Positions 6,037-13,968 are shown, numbered from the stretch's first letter. The stretch is 16,886 nucleotides of DNA from an uncultured Eubacteriales bacterium (GCA_900550705.1 URTG01000019.1:1-16886); one strand, 5' to 3'. The notes: a model not told the origin generated them from the sequence alone. Numbers and translations: made by a program.

Positions 6037-8253
6037 ATGAAAAAGCAACTGCGCCGGCTGCTGTCTCTTGTGGTGGCCGCCGCGCTGACGGCCGGCATGA
6101 CGCTTACCGCCTCCGCCGCCTTCACCTATCCCAGCGCCTACTGGAAGCTGCACGATGCCTGGGCCGCAGCCGTGTCCGCCAAGAACGCCGACCAGGTCCT
6201 CACCCTGGCCAAGCAGACCTATGACCTGCTCACCCCCTACGGCATGAACGAGAACGTCTGCGGCAACCTGGAGGTCAAGTGCGCCCAGGCCGCCTGGTGC
6301 TCCGAGCAGAAGGGCGACATCGCCGGGGCCATCACCTGGCTCCAGCGCCAGCGCTCCATGGCCGCCTGGCTGGATGCCAACGTCCACAGCTATAAAGACA
6401 CCCTGCTGAACATCGACGCCAAGCTGGAATACCTCAACGCCGCCAAGGAGATGGCCATCTACGTCCAGACCGAGCAGTCCGGCAATCACTACGCCTCCTC
6501 CGGGGCCAAGGACTCCGGCACCCTGCTGGGCTCCGCCGTCACCGGCTCCCAGCGCGGCGAGTCCGCCAGCCTGATGTACGTCCCCTTTGGCGACAGCAAC
6601 TCCGTGGCCTACTGGCTGGACTACTACCGCAGCCAGAGCAGCGACTTTGACCGCGCCGTGTCCGACGGCGGCGTGATCGAGCTGGCCTGGAACTTCTCCC
6701 CCGAGAGCACCGCCGGTGCCCAGGCCGTTCTGTCCGCCGACAGCTACATCGACGAGAGCGTGGCCGCCATGGGCGCGGTGAACGCCACCGTCCTGCTGCG
6801 CGTGGGCGCGGAGATGGACAACTGGAGCGACTGCGACCCCGCCACCTATATCCATGCCTTCCAGAAGATCGCCGATGCCGCCCACCGGTACTCCAACATC
6901 AAGCTGGTCTTCTCCCCCACCGAGATCAGCAACCGGAACCACACCTTCTCCGACTTCTACCCCGGGGACCAGTATGTGGACTGGATCGGCGTGTCCAGCT
7001 ATCATAACACCAACTACGTCACCACCGCCGGCGGCTCCGCCTCCTACGCCACCTTCGACCCCTATGCGTACAGCAACGACCCCTATTACAGCAGCGGCCT
7101 GTACGCCGGCGACCCCCTGATCCTGCTCCGCCCCCTGATCCGCTTCGCCCAGAGCCACAACAAGCCCATGATGATCAGCGAGTGCGGCTTCAGCTACAGC
7201 AGCGGCTCCGGCGGGGACCAGACCGCCTACGCCGCCGACCAGCTCAACAAGTTCTACTCCTATGTGAACATGATCTACCCCCAGGTCAAGGCGGTGTTCT
7301 ACTTCGACAATAACATCAGCGGCTCCCCCTATCAGTATGCCCTGTCCGGCAGCTCCACCATGGCCGCCGCTTACTCCAGCGCCATCGCCAACAACGGCGG
7401 CTATCTGAAGGCCGACGACGCCAGCGCCAAGACCTGGAAGGGCCTGTCCTCCGCCGCCACCCTCCAGGGCACCAGCGCCAAGCTGGCCACCTACGTCAGC
7501 TTCCCCGGCCAGGCCGCCACCACCGTCAGCTACTATCTGGACGGCAAGTGGGTGGCCAACAGCGGCAAGGCCCCCTATTACTACACCCTGGACCTGACCT
7601 CCATCGCCCCCGGCACCCACACCGTCCAGGCCAAGGCCGCCAGCGGCCAGTTCTCCGGCGCCACCCAGACCTACACCTTCACCGTGCTGGGAGACGGCAG
7701 CCTGCCCCTGTACAGCGCCTCTGACTGGGCCAAGTCCATCCTGAAGACCGCCGACGACAAGGGCCTCATCACCGACCGGAACAAGGTGGACTTCCAGTCC
7801 AAGATCACCCGCCTGCAATTTGCCGACCTGGCCGTCAACCTGATCGAAAGGGCCACCGGCACCACCATCACCCCCGCCGCCGAGGGCTTTCGCGACACCA
7901 ATGACGCAGCTGCTCTAAAGGCCGTGGCCGCCGGTGTCACCAGCGGCATGGGCAATGGCAAGTTCCAGCCCGATGCCCCCATCGACCGCCAGCAGATCTG
8001 CGTCATGCTGAACAAGGTCATCCAGTATGTGGCCCAGACCACCGGCACCGACCCCCTGGCCGACCACAGCACCGAGATCGGCAGCCACTTCACCGATGCC
8101 GCCTCCATCGCCGACTGGGCCCGGGACTCCGTGGCCCTGCTCACCAACAACGGCCTCATGTCCGGCAAGGACGGCGGCCGCGTGGCCCCCAAGGACCAGA
8201 CCAAGGTAGAGGAAGCCGTGGCCCTGATCCTGGCCCTGAGCAGCAAGCTCTGA
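6037..8253 (+). CDS. Secreted GH26-like protein with S-layer homology anchor
   Basis: A 738-residue exported protein. Residues 1-27 are a signal peptide (basic MKKQLRRLL, hydrophobic core, TASA cleavage). Residues 30-160 are helical and possibly repeat-like. About 165-455 resembles glycoside hydrolase family 26 (beta-mannanase type): RVGAEMDNW carries the candidate acid/base E259, and MMISECGFSY the candidate nucleophile E382. In known GH26 enzymes the first glutamate follows a histidine; here it follows alanine, so substrate or activity may differ. About 472-552 looks like an Ig-type domain, and about 560-738 holds S-layer homology repeats that attach to the cell wall polymer. AAGGAGG stands 8 bases before the ATG. 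It is transcribed alone. Polysaccharide binding or cleavage at the surface is inferred. Confidence 0.85.
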   Translation: MKKQLRRLLSLVVAAALTAGMTLTASAAFTYPSAYWKLHDAWAAAVSAKNADQVLTLAKQTYDLLTPYGMNENVCGNLEVKCAQAAWCSEQKGDIAGAITWLQRQRSMAAWLDANVHSYKDTLLNIDAKLEYLNAAKEMAIYVQTEQSGNHYASSGAKDSGTLLGSAVTGSQRGESASLMYVPFGDSNSVAYWLDYYRSQSSDFDRAVSDGGVIELAWNFSPESTAGAQAVLSADSYIDESVAAMGAVNATVLLRVGAEMDNWSDCDPATYIHAFQKIADAAHRYSNIKLVFSPTEISNRNHTFSDFYPGDQYVDWIGVSSYHNTNYVTTAGGSASYATFDPYAYSNDPYYSSGLYAGDPLILLRPLIRFAQSHNKPMMISECGFSYSSGSGGDQTAYAADQLNKFYSYVNMIYPQVKAVFYFDNNISGSPYQYALSGSSTMAAAYSSAIANNGGYLKADDASAKTWKGLSSAATLQGTSAKLATYVSFPGQAATTVSYYLDGKWVANSGKAPYYYTLDLTSIAPGTHTVQAKAASGQFSGATQTYTFTVLGDGSLPLYSASDWAKSILKTADDKGLITDRNKVDFQSKITRLQFADLAVNLIERATGTTITPAAEGFRDTNDAAALKAVAAGVTSGMGNGKFQPDAPIDRQQICVMLNKVIQYVAQTTGTDPLADHSTEIGSHFTDAASIADWARDSVALLTNNGLMSGKDGGRVAPKDQTKVEEAVALILALSSKL

Positions 8254-8275
8254 TTTTCCAAATTTTCCGGCAAAA

Positions 8276-8311
8276 ACGCCCCGGAATTGCCAAAAAGCAA
8301 TTCCGGGGCGT
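8276..8311. terminator. Shared terminator between converging genes
   Basis: A perfect 15-base stem (8276-8290 with 8297-8311) and a 6-base loop. On the minus strand it is followed by a five-T run, ending the PepV operon; on the plus strand the tail is only partly T-rich (CTTGATT), but it lies 22 bases past the SLH gene and probably serves both. Confidence 0.85.
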
Positions 8312-8327
8312 CTTGATTCCGACCCCG

Positions 8328-8636
8328 TCAAATGGTCCGGGACCATACTGTTGCCTTTGTAATGACATCCCGCAGACGGTCCTCGCCCACGGGGTACTCT
8401 AAAAGCTCGTCGGCAGTGTCACACCACCGTTCTGTCCGCGCATTGACTTCCGCAGAACCGGCCTGCGCGATCACCATTCTGGGGCGCTCCCCCTCCGCAG
8501 GCGGAATACAGCCGAAGCAGCAGTACATAACGCCCTTCCACTCAAACTGCACCTCTCCACCGCGCTTCATGCACCACTTAAAATCGCTGATGGACTGGAA
8601 TCGGTTCTGTTCAAAGCTGTTCGTCGGCACGATCAC
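8328..8636 (-). CDS. Small conserved-looking protein of unknown function
   Basis: A 102-residue protein that probably starts at GTG 8636, overlapping the PepV stop (GTGA), so translation would be coupled. Key stretches are FEQNRFQSISDFKWCMKRGG, VQFEWKGVMYCCFGC and WCDTADELLEYPVGEDRLRD. I recall similar short proteins in other clostridia but know no function. It has five cysteines (C22, C39, C40, C43, C72), no signal peptide and no membrane segment. It reads out from PepV in another frame, and its composition is less GC-rich than its neighbours, which supports a real gene and perhaps a later arrival. A start at the internal ATG (residue 23) is the alternative. Confidence 0.65.
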   Translation of the reverse strand: MIVPTNSFEQNRFQSISDFKWCMKRGGEVQFEWKGVMYCCFGCIPPAEGERPRMVIAQAGSAEVNARTERWCDTADELLEYPVGEDRLRDVITKATVWSRTI

Positions 8637-9883
8637 AGCGCCAGCAGCTTTTCCAGCGCGGTGCGGTAGAGGGTGCGGAGGAGGAAGAAGTCCTCCTTTT
8701 CGATGTACTCGTCGGCCTGGTGCTCCGTGGCCGGGTGGCCGGGGAGGACGGGGCCGAAGACGGCGATGTTGTCCATGGCCTTGGCATAGGTGCCGCCGCC
8801 GATGATCCCGGGTTGGCTGGTCCGGTCGCCGGTGACCTCCTGATAGGCGGCCATCAGGGTGGAGATCAGGGGGCCATTTTTGTCCAGATGCACCGGGGCC
8901 TGGTAGCTCAGCACCTCCACCTCGGCCCCCTCGGCCTCCAGCACACGGGTGAGCCGGGTCTGCACCTGCTCCATGGTACAGGTGACGGGGTAGCGGATGT
9001 CCAGGGTGAAGGAAATGCGCCCGCCCTCGGTGCGGACGGTGCCCACGTTCAGGGTGAGCGGCCCGCTCTCCCCATCCTCCAGGGCGCAGTCCAGGCCCTC
9101 GCCGTGGAGTCCGCGCAGACAGCGGTGGTAGAACTGGGCCACAGGCAGCTCGGCCAGCCGCTCCATCAGAACGGCAATGGCGTTTTTGCCCTCCTCCGGG
9201 GTGCTGCCGTGGGCGCAGACACCGTCGGCCTCCACGGTCTGGCCGTCCACCACCGCCGTGCAGCGGCTCGGCACCATGTTCACCGCCTGCCCGCCGGACA
9301 GCCGGGTGACCCCGGAGCCCGCCAGGGGCACCGATGCCCGAACGCGGGCGATGCCCTTCTCGCCGCACAGCACGGGGAACTCCGCGTCCGGCGTGAAGCC
9401 GTAGGCGGGCAGCTCCTGGGTCGCCCGGTAGAACTCCATATCCGGCCAGGTCCCCCGCTCCTCTGACAGGCCGAAGATGATGCGGATGCGCTTGTTCAGC
9501 GCCGCCCCGCTTTGCAGCAGGTCCCGCATGGCGAAGATCGCCGCCACGGCGGGCCCCTTGTCATCCAGAGTGCCCCGGCCATAGAGCCGGCCGTTGTCCT
9601 CCGTGCAGGCAAAGGGGGGATAGGTCCACCCGTCCCCGGCGGGGACCACATCCAGATGGACCAGAATGCCGATGAGGGTCTCGCCGCTGCCGATCTCCGC
9701 CCAGCCCACCTGATTGGAGCAGTTCTTGGTGCGGAAGCCCAGCCGACGGCAAAGACTCAAGGTATATTCCAGCGCCTCCCGTGCGCCGGAGCCAAACGGC
9801 TCCTCCGGCGTGCCCGCCAGGCTGACGCTGTGGATGGCCACCAGCCCGGCCAGAGCCCGGAGCATATCATAGTGATGTTTCAT
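8633..9883 (-). CDS. M20-family dipeptidase, PepV/Sapep-like
   Basis: A 416-residue zinc aminoacylase/dipeptidase that would split dipeptides in the cytoplasm. Counting from ATG 9883: H76 in HLDVVPAGDGW, bridging D107 in GRGTLDDKGP, catalytic E141 and metal E142 in SEERGTW, and DAEFPV further on, a set typical of PepV/Sapep. The dimer/lid insertion lies around 185-320, and a GGTYAKAMDN segment with a final histidine (GHPATEHQADE) closes the active site. The ATG comes 1 base after the stop of the Dabb gene, so the two are coupled; an upstream in-frame TTG at 9895 is less likely. The small gene downstream overlaps its stop. Confidence 0.93.
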   Translation of the reverse strand: MKHHYDMLRALAGLVAIHSVSLAGTPEEPFGSGAREALEYTLSLCRRLGFRTKNCSNQVGWAEIGSGETLIGILVHLDVVPAGDGWTYPPFACTEDNGRLYGRGTLDDKGPAVAAIFAMRDLLQSGAALNKRIRIIFGLSEERGTWPDMEFYRATQELPAYGFTPDAEFPVLCGEKGIARVRASVPLAGSGVTRLSGGQAVNMVPSRCTAVVDGQTVEADGVCAHGSTPEEGKNAIAVLMERLAELPVAQFYHRCLRGLHGEGLDCALEDGESGPLTLNVGTVRTEGGRISFTLDIRYPVTCTMEQVQTRLTRVLEAEGAEVEVLSYQAPVHLDKNGPLISTLMAAYQEVTGDRTSQPGIIGGGTYAKAMDNIAVFGPVLPGHPATEHQADEYIEKEDFFLLRTLYRTALEKLLAL

Positions 9884-9884
9884 C

Positions 9885-10184
9885 TCAGCCCACAATATCC
9901 ACGCAGCGGCGGTCGCAGAAGTTGTTCTTGATCAGGGGCAGAATGGCCTGGTGCTCCGGGTGGTTCTGATACAGGGGCAGGTCCGCCTCCTCCGCTACCT
10001 CGGAGTACAGCGCCAGGTCACAGCTGCTGCTGTCCAGCGGGGGGCAGAAGGCCTGAATTTCCAGCAGAACCGGGACCTTGCCCTTCAGCGCCAGCAGCTT
10101 GGGCACCAGCTCCTCCCGCACCGCCTGACGGGCGGCCTCATCCAGCTCGGGCTTAAAATTCCAAGAAACAATATGACGGACCAT
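9885..10184 (-). CDS. Dabb-domain protein (stress-responsive alpha/beta barrel)
   Basis: A 99-residue protein starting MVRHIVSWNFK, the usual opening of Dabb (dimeric A/B barrel) proteins, with the later NHPEHQAILPLI segment matching the family's HP-x-H motif. Members form dimeric ferredoxin-like barrels; most have no known role in bacteria. It is the first gene of an operon with a PepV-like dipeptidase and a small unknown protein. AAGGAGG stands 8 bases before the ATG and a good promoter lies upstream. The link between a Dabb protein and peptide turnover is not explained by anything visible. Confidence 0.88.
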   Translation of the reverse strand: MVRHIVSWNFKPELDEAARQAVREELVPKLLALKGKVPVLLEIQAFCPPLDSSSCDLALYSEVAEEADLPLYQNHPEHQAILPLIKNNFCDRRCVDIVG

Positions 10185-10252
10185 GGGGAAAACCTCCTTA
10201 AATTTCCGGACTTCTTTGGCTCAATTTGGCCTGTTTGCCAATTTGCGCTTTT

Positions 10253-10281
10253 ATTCTACCCCAAGGCGGGCTTCGCGTCAA
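10253..10281 (-). promoter_or_regulatory. SigA-type promoter of the Dabb-PepV operon
   Basis: Minus-strand TTGACG (plus 10276-10281), a 17-base spacer and TAGAAT (plus 10253-10258). The leader to the ATG is about 60 bases. This lies in the 384-base gap 10185-10568, which otherwise holds the palindromic element and no gene. Confidence 0.8.
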
Positions 10282-10326
10282 TGTTAGAGTGGTGGATTTT
10301 GCGGGGTTCTTCCAAAAGTAAGAAGC

Positions 10327-10452
10327 CACCCTCATCCGCCCCAGTGTGAGCACTGGGGCACCTTCCCCCTGGGATGGGGAAGGCTAGTGTGCCCAGCCTT
10401 TGCCTTCCCCATTACAGGGGGAAGGTGGCTCCGAAGGAGACGGATGAGGGTG
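10327..10452. repeat. MITE/REP-like palindromic element
   Basis: A 126-base nested palindrome. The ends CACCCTCATCCG (10327-10338) and CGGATGAGGGTG (10441-10452) are perfect inverted repeats. Inside lie a second pair, CACCTTCCCCCTG (10359-10371) and CAGGGGGAAGGTG (10415-10427), and a small hairpin (10338-10346 with 10351-10359). I associate repeats with CCCTCATCCG ends and CCTTCCCC cores with Oscillospiraceae and related clostridia. No transposase or clear target-site duplication is seen, so whether it moved by transposition is open. Confidence 0.85.
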
Positions 10453-10568
10453 ACCGAAGGATTTTAACGCACTGCCGGTAGAACTTCGGGCTGCTTTTTC
10501 ATGGTGACAATGGTCGTAATATTGCGTCTAAAATTATGACGAAAGTAAACGGGATACCTCCATGTTTC

Positions 10569-11363
10569 TCAGCACCGTACCCCCGTTCTCCTCCCCACCC
10601 CCATTCTCGCCGCACACCCCTCGATCTCCGCCCAGGGGGCCAGGAAGTGGTGGATGCCCACCCGGCGGGCGGTTTCGACCTTGCGGCAGAGGGTGTCCTC
10701 GTCGTCAAAGAGGACAAAGTGGGCGCCGCTCTCCCGGTTCATATAAGTAAAGTAGCGGGCGCACAGCTCGGCGGAGAAGAAGACCGAGGGCCGCAGGCGG
10801 TCCAGCAGCTGGGTGAGGTCCGCCCGGTCCAGGGGGCGGCCCCGGCCGGTGGGGGAGGGGAGGGAGAAGTCCTCCGCCGCCCGCTCCAGGGCCAGGACCA
10901 CCCGTCCCCGGCCGAAATGCTCCCCCGCCTCCTCCAGCCGCTGCTCCAGGGAGCCGCCGGACAGGGCGGAGGGAATGAGCACCCGTGCCCCGGGGGCGCA
11001 GGGGCCGTAGCCCTCGGGCACATAGAGGGTCCACCCCCGGCGGGAGAAGCTCTCGTCCAGCCGGGCGGCCATCTGCTCCAACGGCGGCAGGCGGCCGTCG
11101 AAGTCCAGCACCGCCCCGGAGAAGCCCCGGGCCTGACACTCCCGGACCACCTCCTGGCAGAAGGGGCCCGTGGGGCCGTCCCCGCCGAAGCCCCCGGGGT
11201 CCAGCACCATCACCCCGCCGGACAGCGGGGCCGGGCCGCCCGCCCGGAGCAGATGTGGCCCCCGGCCGATTCGATAGGCCAGATGGGCCGGGGTGACGTT
11301 CCACCCGGCCAGCGCCCGCAGCTGCCGGGGCGGAAGGGTAACGAGAAAGGTATCCTGGGTCAT
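10569..11363 (-). CDS. Unrecognised protein, possible alpha/beta-barrel fold
   Basis: A 264-residue soluble protein with no signal peptide. Start ATG 11363 has AAGGGGG about 9 bases upstream; in-frame extension to 11477 would cross the opposing yqeG promoter. Alternating hydrophobic strands and helices (GGVMVLDPGGF, FSGAVLDFDGRLPP, GWTLYVPEGY, ARVLIPSAL, GRVVLALERA, PSVFFSAEL, HFVLFDDED, GIHHFLAPWAEI) suggest a barrel. The GAVLDFDG strand recalls the GH18 DxxDxDxE strand but lacks the catalytic glutamate. I cannot assign a function. It is transcribed away from yqeG and has no obvious terminator before the palindromic element. The coding density and strand pattern make a real gene likely. Confidence 0.65.
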   Translation of the reverse strand: MTQDTFLVTLPPRQLRALAGWNVTPAHLAYRIGRGPHLLRAGGPAPLSGGVMVLDPGGFGGDGPTGPFCQEVVRECQARGFSGAVLDFDGRLPPLEQMAARLDESFSRRGWTLYVPEGYGPCAPGARVLIPSALSGGSLEQRLEEAGEHFGRGRVVLALERAAEDFSLPSPTGRGRPLDRADLTQLLDRLRPSVFFSAELCARYFTYMNRESGAHFVLFDDEDTLCRKVETARRVGIHHFLAPWAEIEGCAARMGVGRRTGVRC

Positions 11364-11377
11364 GGCTGGCTTCCCCC

Positions 11378-11406
11378 TTGTCCAAATTCTTTTGGTGTGG
11401 TACAAT
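11378..11406 (+). promoter_or_regulatory. SigA-type promoter of yqeG operon
   Basis: TTGTCC (11378-11383), a 17-base spacer and TACAAT (11401-11406), giving a leader of about 48 bases to the GTG at 11461. Confidence 0.72.
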
Positions 11407-11460
11407 TCCAGCGTATGCCCCACCGGGGCACGATATTCCCGTGTAAAGGAGAATGTCCCC

Positions 11461-11967
11461 GTGCTGCTATCCCCCATTCCCCGAGGGGTCTACCCCTCGG
11501 TCACCGCCATCGCCCCCGCCGCCCTGGCCCGGAAGGGCGTGCGCCTGGTGCTGGCCGATTTGGATAATACCCTGGTGCCCTACGGGGTCACCGTTCCGCC
11601 CCCGGAAATCGTCGCCTGGAAGGAGGACCTGGAGGCCCACGGCGTCCGCCTGTTCCTCCTGTCCAACAGCCGCAGGCCCGGCCGGGCGCAGGGCTTCGCC
11701 GAACAGCTGGGCATCCCCTATCAGGGGCACTCCGGCAAGCCCAAGCCCGGCGGCTATCAAAAGGCCCTGGCCCGGATGGGCTGCCGCCCGGAGGAGACCG
11801 TGATGGTGGGCGACCAGATTTTCACCGACACGCTGGGGGCCAACCTGTCCGGCGTCACCCCCCTGCTGGTACAGCCCATCCGCCTGGCGGGCAACCCGGG
11901 GCGCTACCTGCGCTACGCGGCGGAGACCCCCTTCCGCCTGCTGGGGAGCCGGAGGCCCTTTCTATGA
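11461..11967 (+). CDS. yqeG: YqeG-family HAD phosphatase (type IIIA)
   Basis: A 168-residue HAD protein. Motif I is LADLDNTLVPYG (D33, D35), motif II is the serine in LLSNSRR, motif III is the lysine in SGKPKPGGY, and motif IV is MVGDQIFTDTLGAN. The order and length match YqeG/GEP4-type enzymes, which are related to mitochondrial phosphatidylglycerol phosphatase; the bacterial substrate is uncertain. I start it at GTG 11461, with AAAGGAG 9 bases upstream and the family's usual short lead before motif I; the ATG at 11453 is out of frame. The stop overlaps the next gene's ATG by 4 bases (11964-11967). Confidence 0.92.
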   Translation: MLLSPIPRGVYPSVTAIAPAALARKGVRLVLADLDNTLVPYGVTVPPPEIVAWKEDLEAHGVRLFLLSNSRRPGRAQGFAEQLGIPYQGHSGKPKPGGYQKALARMGCRPEETVMVGDQIFTDTLGANLSGVTPLLVQPIRLAGNPGRYLRYAAETPFRLLGSRRPFL

Positions 11968-12836
11968 CCGCCCGCTTCGGCCCGGCAGGGAACTGCATCG
12001 CCTTCTCCGCCGCCCACCGCTCCTCGCTGGACGCGCCGGACTGGCTGGCCCGGCGGGGGCTGGACTGCTATGAGTACCAGTGCGGCAAGGGGGTCCACAT
12101 CGGGGAGGACACCGCCCGCGCCCTGGGGCAGCGGGCCTGTGACGCGGGGATTGCCCTGTCTCTCCACGCCCCCTACTTCATCAACCTGGCCAACCCAGAC
12201 CCAGAGGCCGTCCGGCGGACGGTGCACTACGTCCTCTCCGCCTGCCAGGCCGCCCGGTGGATGGGGGCGGCCCGGGTGGTGGTCCACTCCGGGGCCCTCA
12301 TGGGCCGCAGCCGGGGGGAGGCGCTGGCCATCGCCAAGGACACCCTCCTTACGGTCCTTGCCGCCTGCGACGGGGCGGGCTATGGGGACATCGCCCTGTG
12401 TCCCGAGACCATGGGAAAAATCAACCAGCTGGGCGACCTGGACGAGGTGCTGGCCCTGTGTGCTCTGGATGCGCGGCTGCTGCCCTGCATCGACTTCGGC
12501 CATCTCTACGCCCGCTCCATGGGGGCGGACGAGGGCGCTGAGGTGTTCCTCCAAATGCTGGACAAGGTCCAGGCCGCCCTGGGAGAGGACCGGGCCGCCC
12601 GGTTTCACAGCCACTTCTCCCACATTGAATTTACCCCCAAGGGCGGGGAGAAGCGGCACCGCACCTTTGCCGACTCCGGGGGCTACGGCCCCGATTGGAC
12701 CCCTCTGGCCCGGGAGATAGCCCGCCGGGGCTGGCACCCCACCTTCATCTGCGAGAGCGCCGGTACCCAGGCGGAGGACGCCCTGACCATGAAACAAATC
12801 TATCTGGACTGCGCGGCCCGCCGGGGCGGAGCCTGA
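11964..12836 (+). CDS. Endonuclease IV-like TIM-barrel protein
   Basis: A 290-residue xylose-isomerase-like barrel. Metal-site residues of endonuclease IV have counterparts: H68 (SLHAPY), H108 (VVHSG), E148 (CPETMGK), D177 and H180 (CIDFGHLYA), H215 or H217 (FHSHFSH), H232 (EKRH) and E264 (ICES). The family's DRH motif reads KRH here, so one metal-binding aspartate is replaced. That and the lack of the usual long DNA-binding loops leave it open whether this acts on abasic DNA or is a sugar-type isomerase relative. It overlaps yqeG by 4 bases and precedes pepP by 31 bases, so all three probably share one transcript. Confidence 0.85.
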   Translation: MTARFGPAGNCIAFSAAHRSSLDAPDWLARRGLDCYEYQCGKGVHIGEDTARALGQRACDAGIALSLHAPYFINLANPDPEAVRRTVHYVLSACQAARWMGAARVVVHSGALMGRSRGEALAIAKDTLLTVLAACDGAGYGDIALCPETMGKINQLGDLDEVLALCALDARLLPCIDFGHLYARSMGADEGAEVFLQMLDKVQAALGEDRAARFHSHFSHIEFTPKGGEKRHRTFADSGGYGPDWTPLAREIARRGWHPTFICESAGTQAEDALTMKQIYLDCAARRGGA

Positions 12837-12867
12837 AAAACACCCAAGCAATAAGGGAGCGAATATT

Positions 12868-13932
12868 ATGGATCATGTGCAAAAAATTGCAGAAAAGCTG
12901 CCGGAATACGGACTGGACGCCATGCTCATCACCAGCGAGTCCGGGGAGCGATACGCCCTGGGCTTTCACGGCGAGGGCCTGCTTCTGGTGACCCGGAACG
13001 GGGCCCACTACACCACCGACGGCCGGTATATCGAGGCCGCCCAGGCCCAGATCACCAACGCAGAGGTCTCTCTGGCCTCCACCGGTCACGGCCATCTGGC
13101 CCAGGCCCGGGCCTATCTGGAGGCCCACCACCTGAACAACGTGGGCTTTGAGAGCGGCACCATGACGGTGGACACCCACCGGCGATACACCCAGGAGCTG
13201 TCCTGCATCCTCACCCCCGCCCAGCCCCTGCTGGACGACCTGCGGGCCTCCAAGGACGCGGAGGAGCTGGAATCCATGCGCCGGGCCCAGGTCATCACCG
13301 ACGAGGCCTTCAGGGCTGTGCTGAACTTCATCCGCCCGGGCATGACCGAACAGGAGATCGCCGCCCGCCTGGTCTATGAGATGCTGCGCCGGGGGGGCGA
13401 GAAGGTCTCCTTCCCCCCCATCGTGGCCGCCGGAGCCAACGGCTCCAAGCCCCACGCCGTTCCCGGCGGGACGGTAGTAGAGACGGGGATGTTCATCACC
13501 ATGGACTTTGGCTGCAAGGTAAACGGCTACTGCTCCGACATGACCCGTACTGTGGCCCTGGGCCAGCCCACCGAGGAGATGGAGCAGGTCTACGCCACCG
13601 TTCTGGCCGCCCAGAAGGCGGGCATCAACGCCGCCCGCGCCTGGGTCCCCGGCAAGGAGGTGGATGAGGCCGCCCGCCGGGTCATCCGTGAGGCGGGCTA
13701 TGGGGAGTATTTCACCCACAGCTTCGGCCACTCCCTGGGCGTGGACATCCACGAGTCCCCCAACGCCAGCTCCAGCGAGGACCGCCTCCTCCCCGTGGGC
13801 GCGGTGATCTCCGCCGAGCCCGGCATCTACCTCCCCGGCCGCTTCGGTGTCCGGATCGAGGACGTGCTCATTGTGAAGGAGGGCGGGTGCGAGGATATTA
13901 CCCAGTCGCCCAAGGACCTCATCGTGATGTAA
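12868..13932 (+). CDS. pepP: Xaa-Pro aminopeptidase (M24 family)
   Basis: A 354-residue metallopeptidase that removes N-terminal residues before proline. Residues 1-125 are the creatinase-like N-domain; 130-354 the pita-bread catalytic domain with five metal ligands D213 (MDFG), D224 (CSDMTRT), H288 (SFGHSLG), E317 (SAEPGIY) and E331 (RIEDVL). The length suits the short YqhT-like clostridial and bacillus form. GGGAG precedes the ATG by 8 bases. In many Firmicutes this gene sits directly before efp; here efp is about 10 kb away on the opposite strand. A terminator follows at once. Confidence 0.95.
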   Translation: MDHVQKIAEKLPEYGLDAMLITSESGERYALGFHGEGLLLVTRNGAHYTTDGRYIEAAQAQITNAEVSLASTGHGHLAQARAYLEAHHLNNVGFESGTMTVDTHRRYTQELSCILTPAQPLLDDLRASKDAEELESMRRAQVITDEAFRAVLNFIRPGMTEQEIAARLVYEMLRRGGEKVSFPPIVAAGANGSKPHAVPGGTVVETGMFITMDFGCKVNGYCSDMTRTVALGQPTEEMEQVYATVLAAQKAGINAARAWVPGKEVDEAARRVIREAGYGEYFTHSFGHSLGVDIHESPNASSSEDRLLPVGAVISAEPGIYLPGRFGVRIEDVLIVKEGGCEDITQSPKDLIVM

Positions 13933-13933
13933 T

Positions 13934-13960
13934 AAAAAAAGCGGCCCAGGCCGCTTTTTT
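13934..13960. terminator. Bidirectional terminator between pepP and rrf2
   Basis: GCGGC/GCCGC stem (13941-13954) flanked by seven A residues on the left and six T residues on the right, so it has a T-run on either strand. It lies between the converging pepP and Rrf2-type genes. Confidence 0.92.
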
Positions 13961-13968
13961 GTTTTTCC

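Noticed and set aside
6016..7818. 600-residue open frame antisense to the SLH gene
   Set aside because: Its Gly/Val/Ala/His-heavy product is a typical shadow of a GC-rich, strongly codon-biased gene. The plus-strand protein has a signal peptide and recognisable domains.
8328..9368. 346-residue minus-strand frame through the PepV region
   Set aside because: Only its last 102 residues look like a real protein; the rest is a shadow of the dipeptidase, so only the GTG-started part was kept.
10327..10452. Palindromic repeat considered as a CRISPR array
   Set aside because: There are no regularly spaced direct repeats with unique spacers and no cas gene; the structure is one nested palindrome.
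12745..13752. 335-residue minus-strand frame opposite pepP
   Set aside because: Antisense shadow of pepP, which has all five metal ligands; no ribosome binding site or domain is seen.
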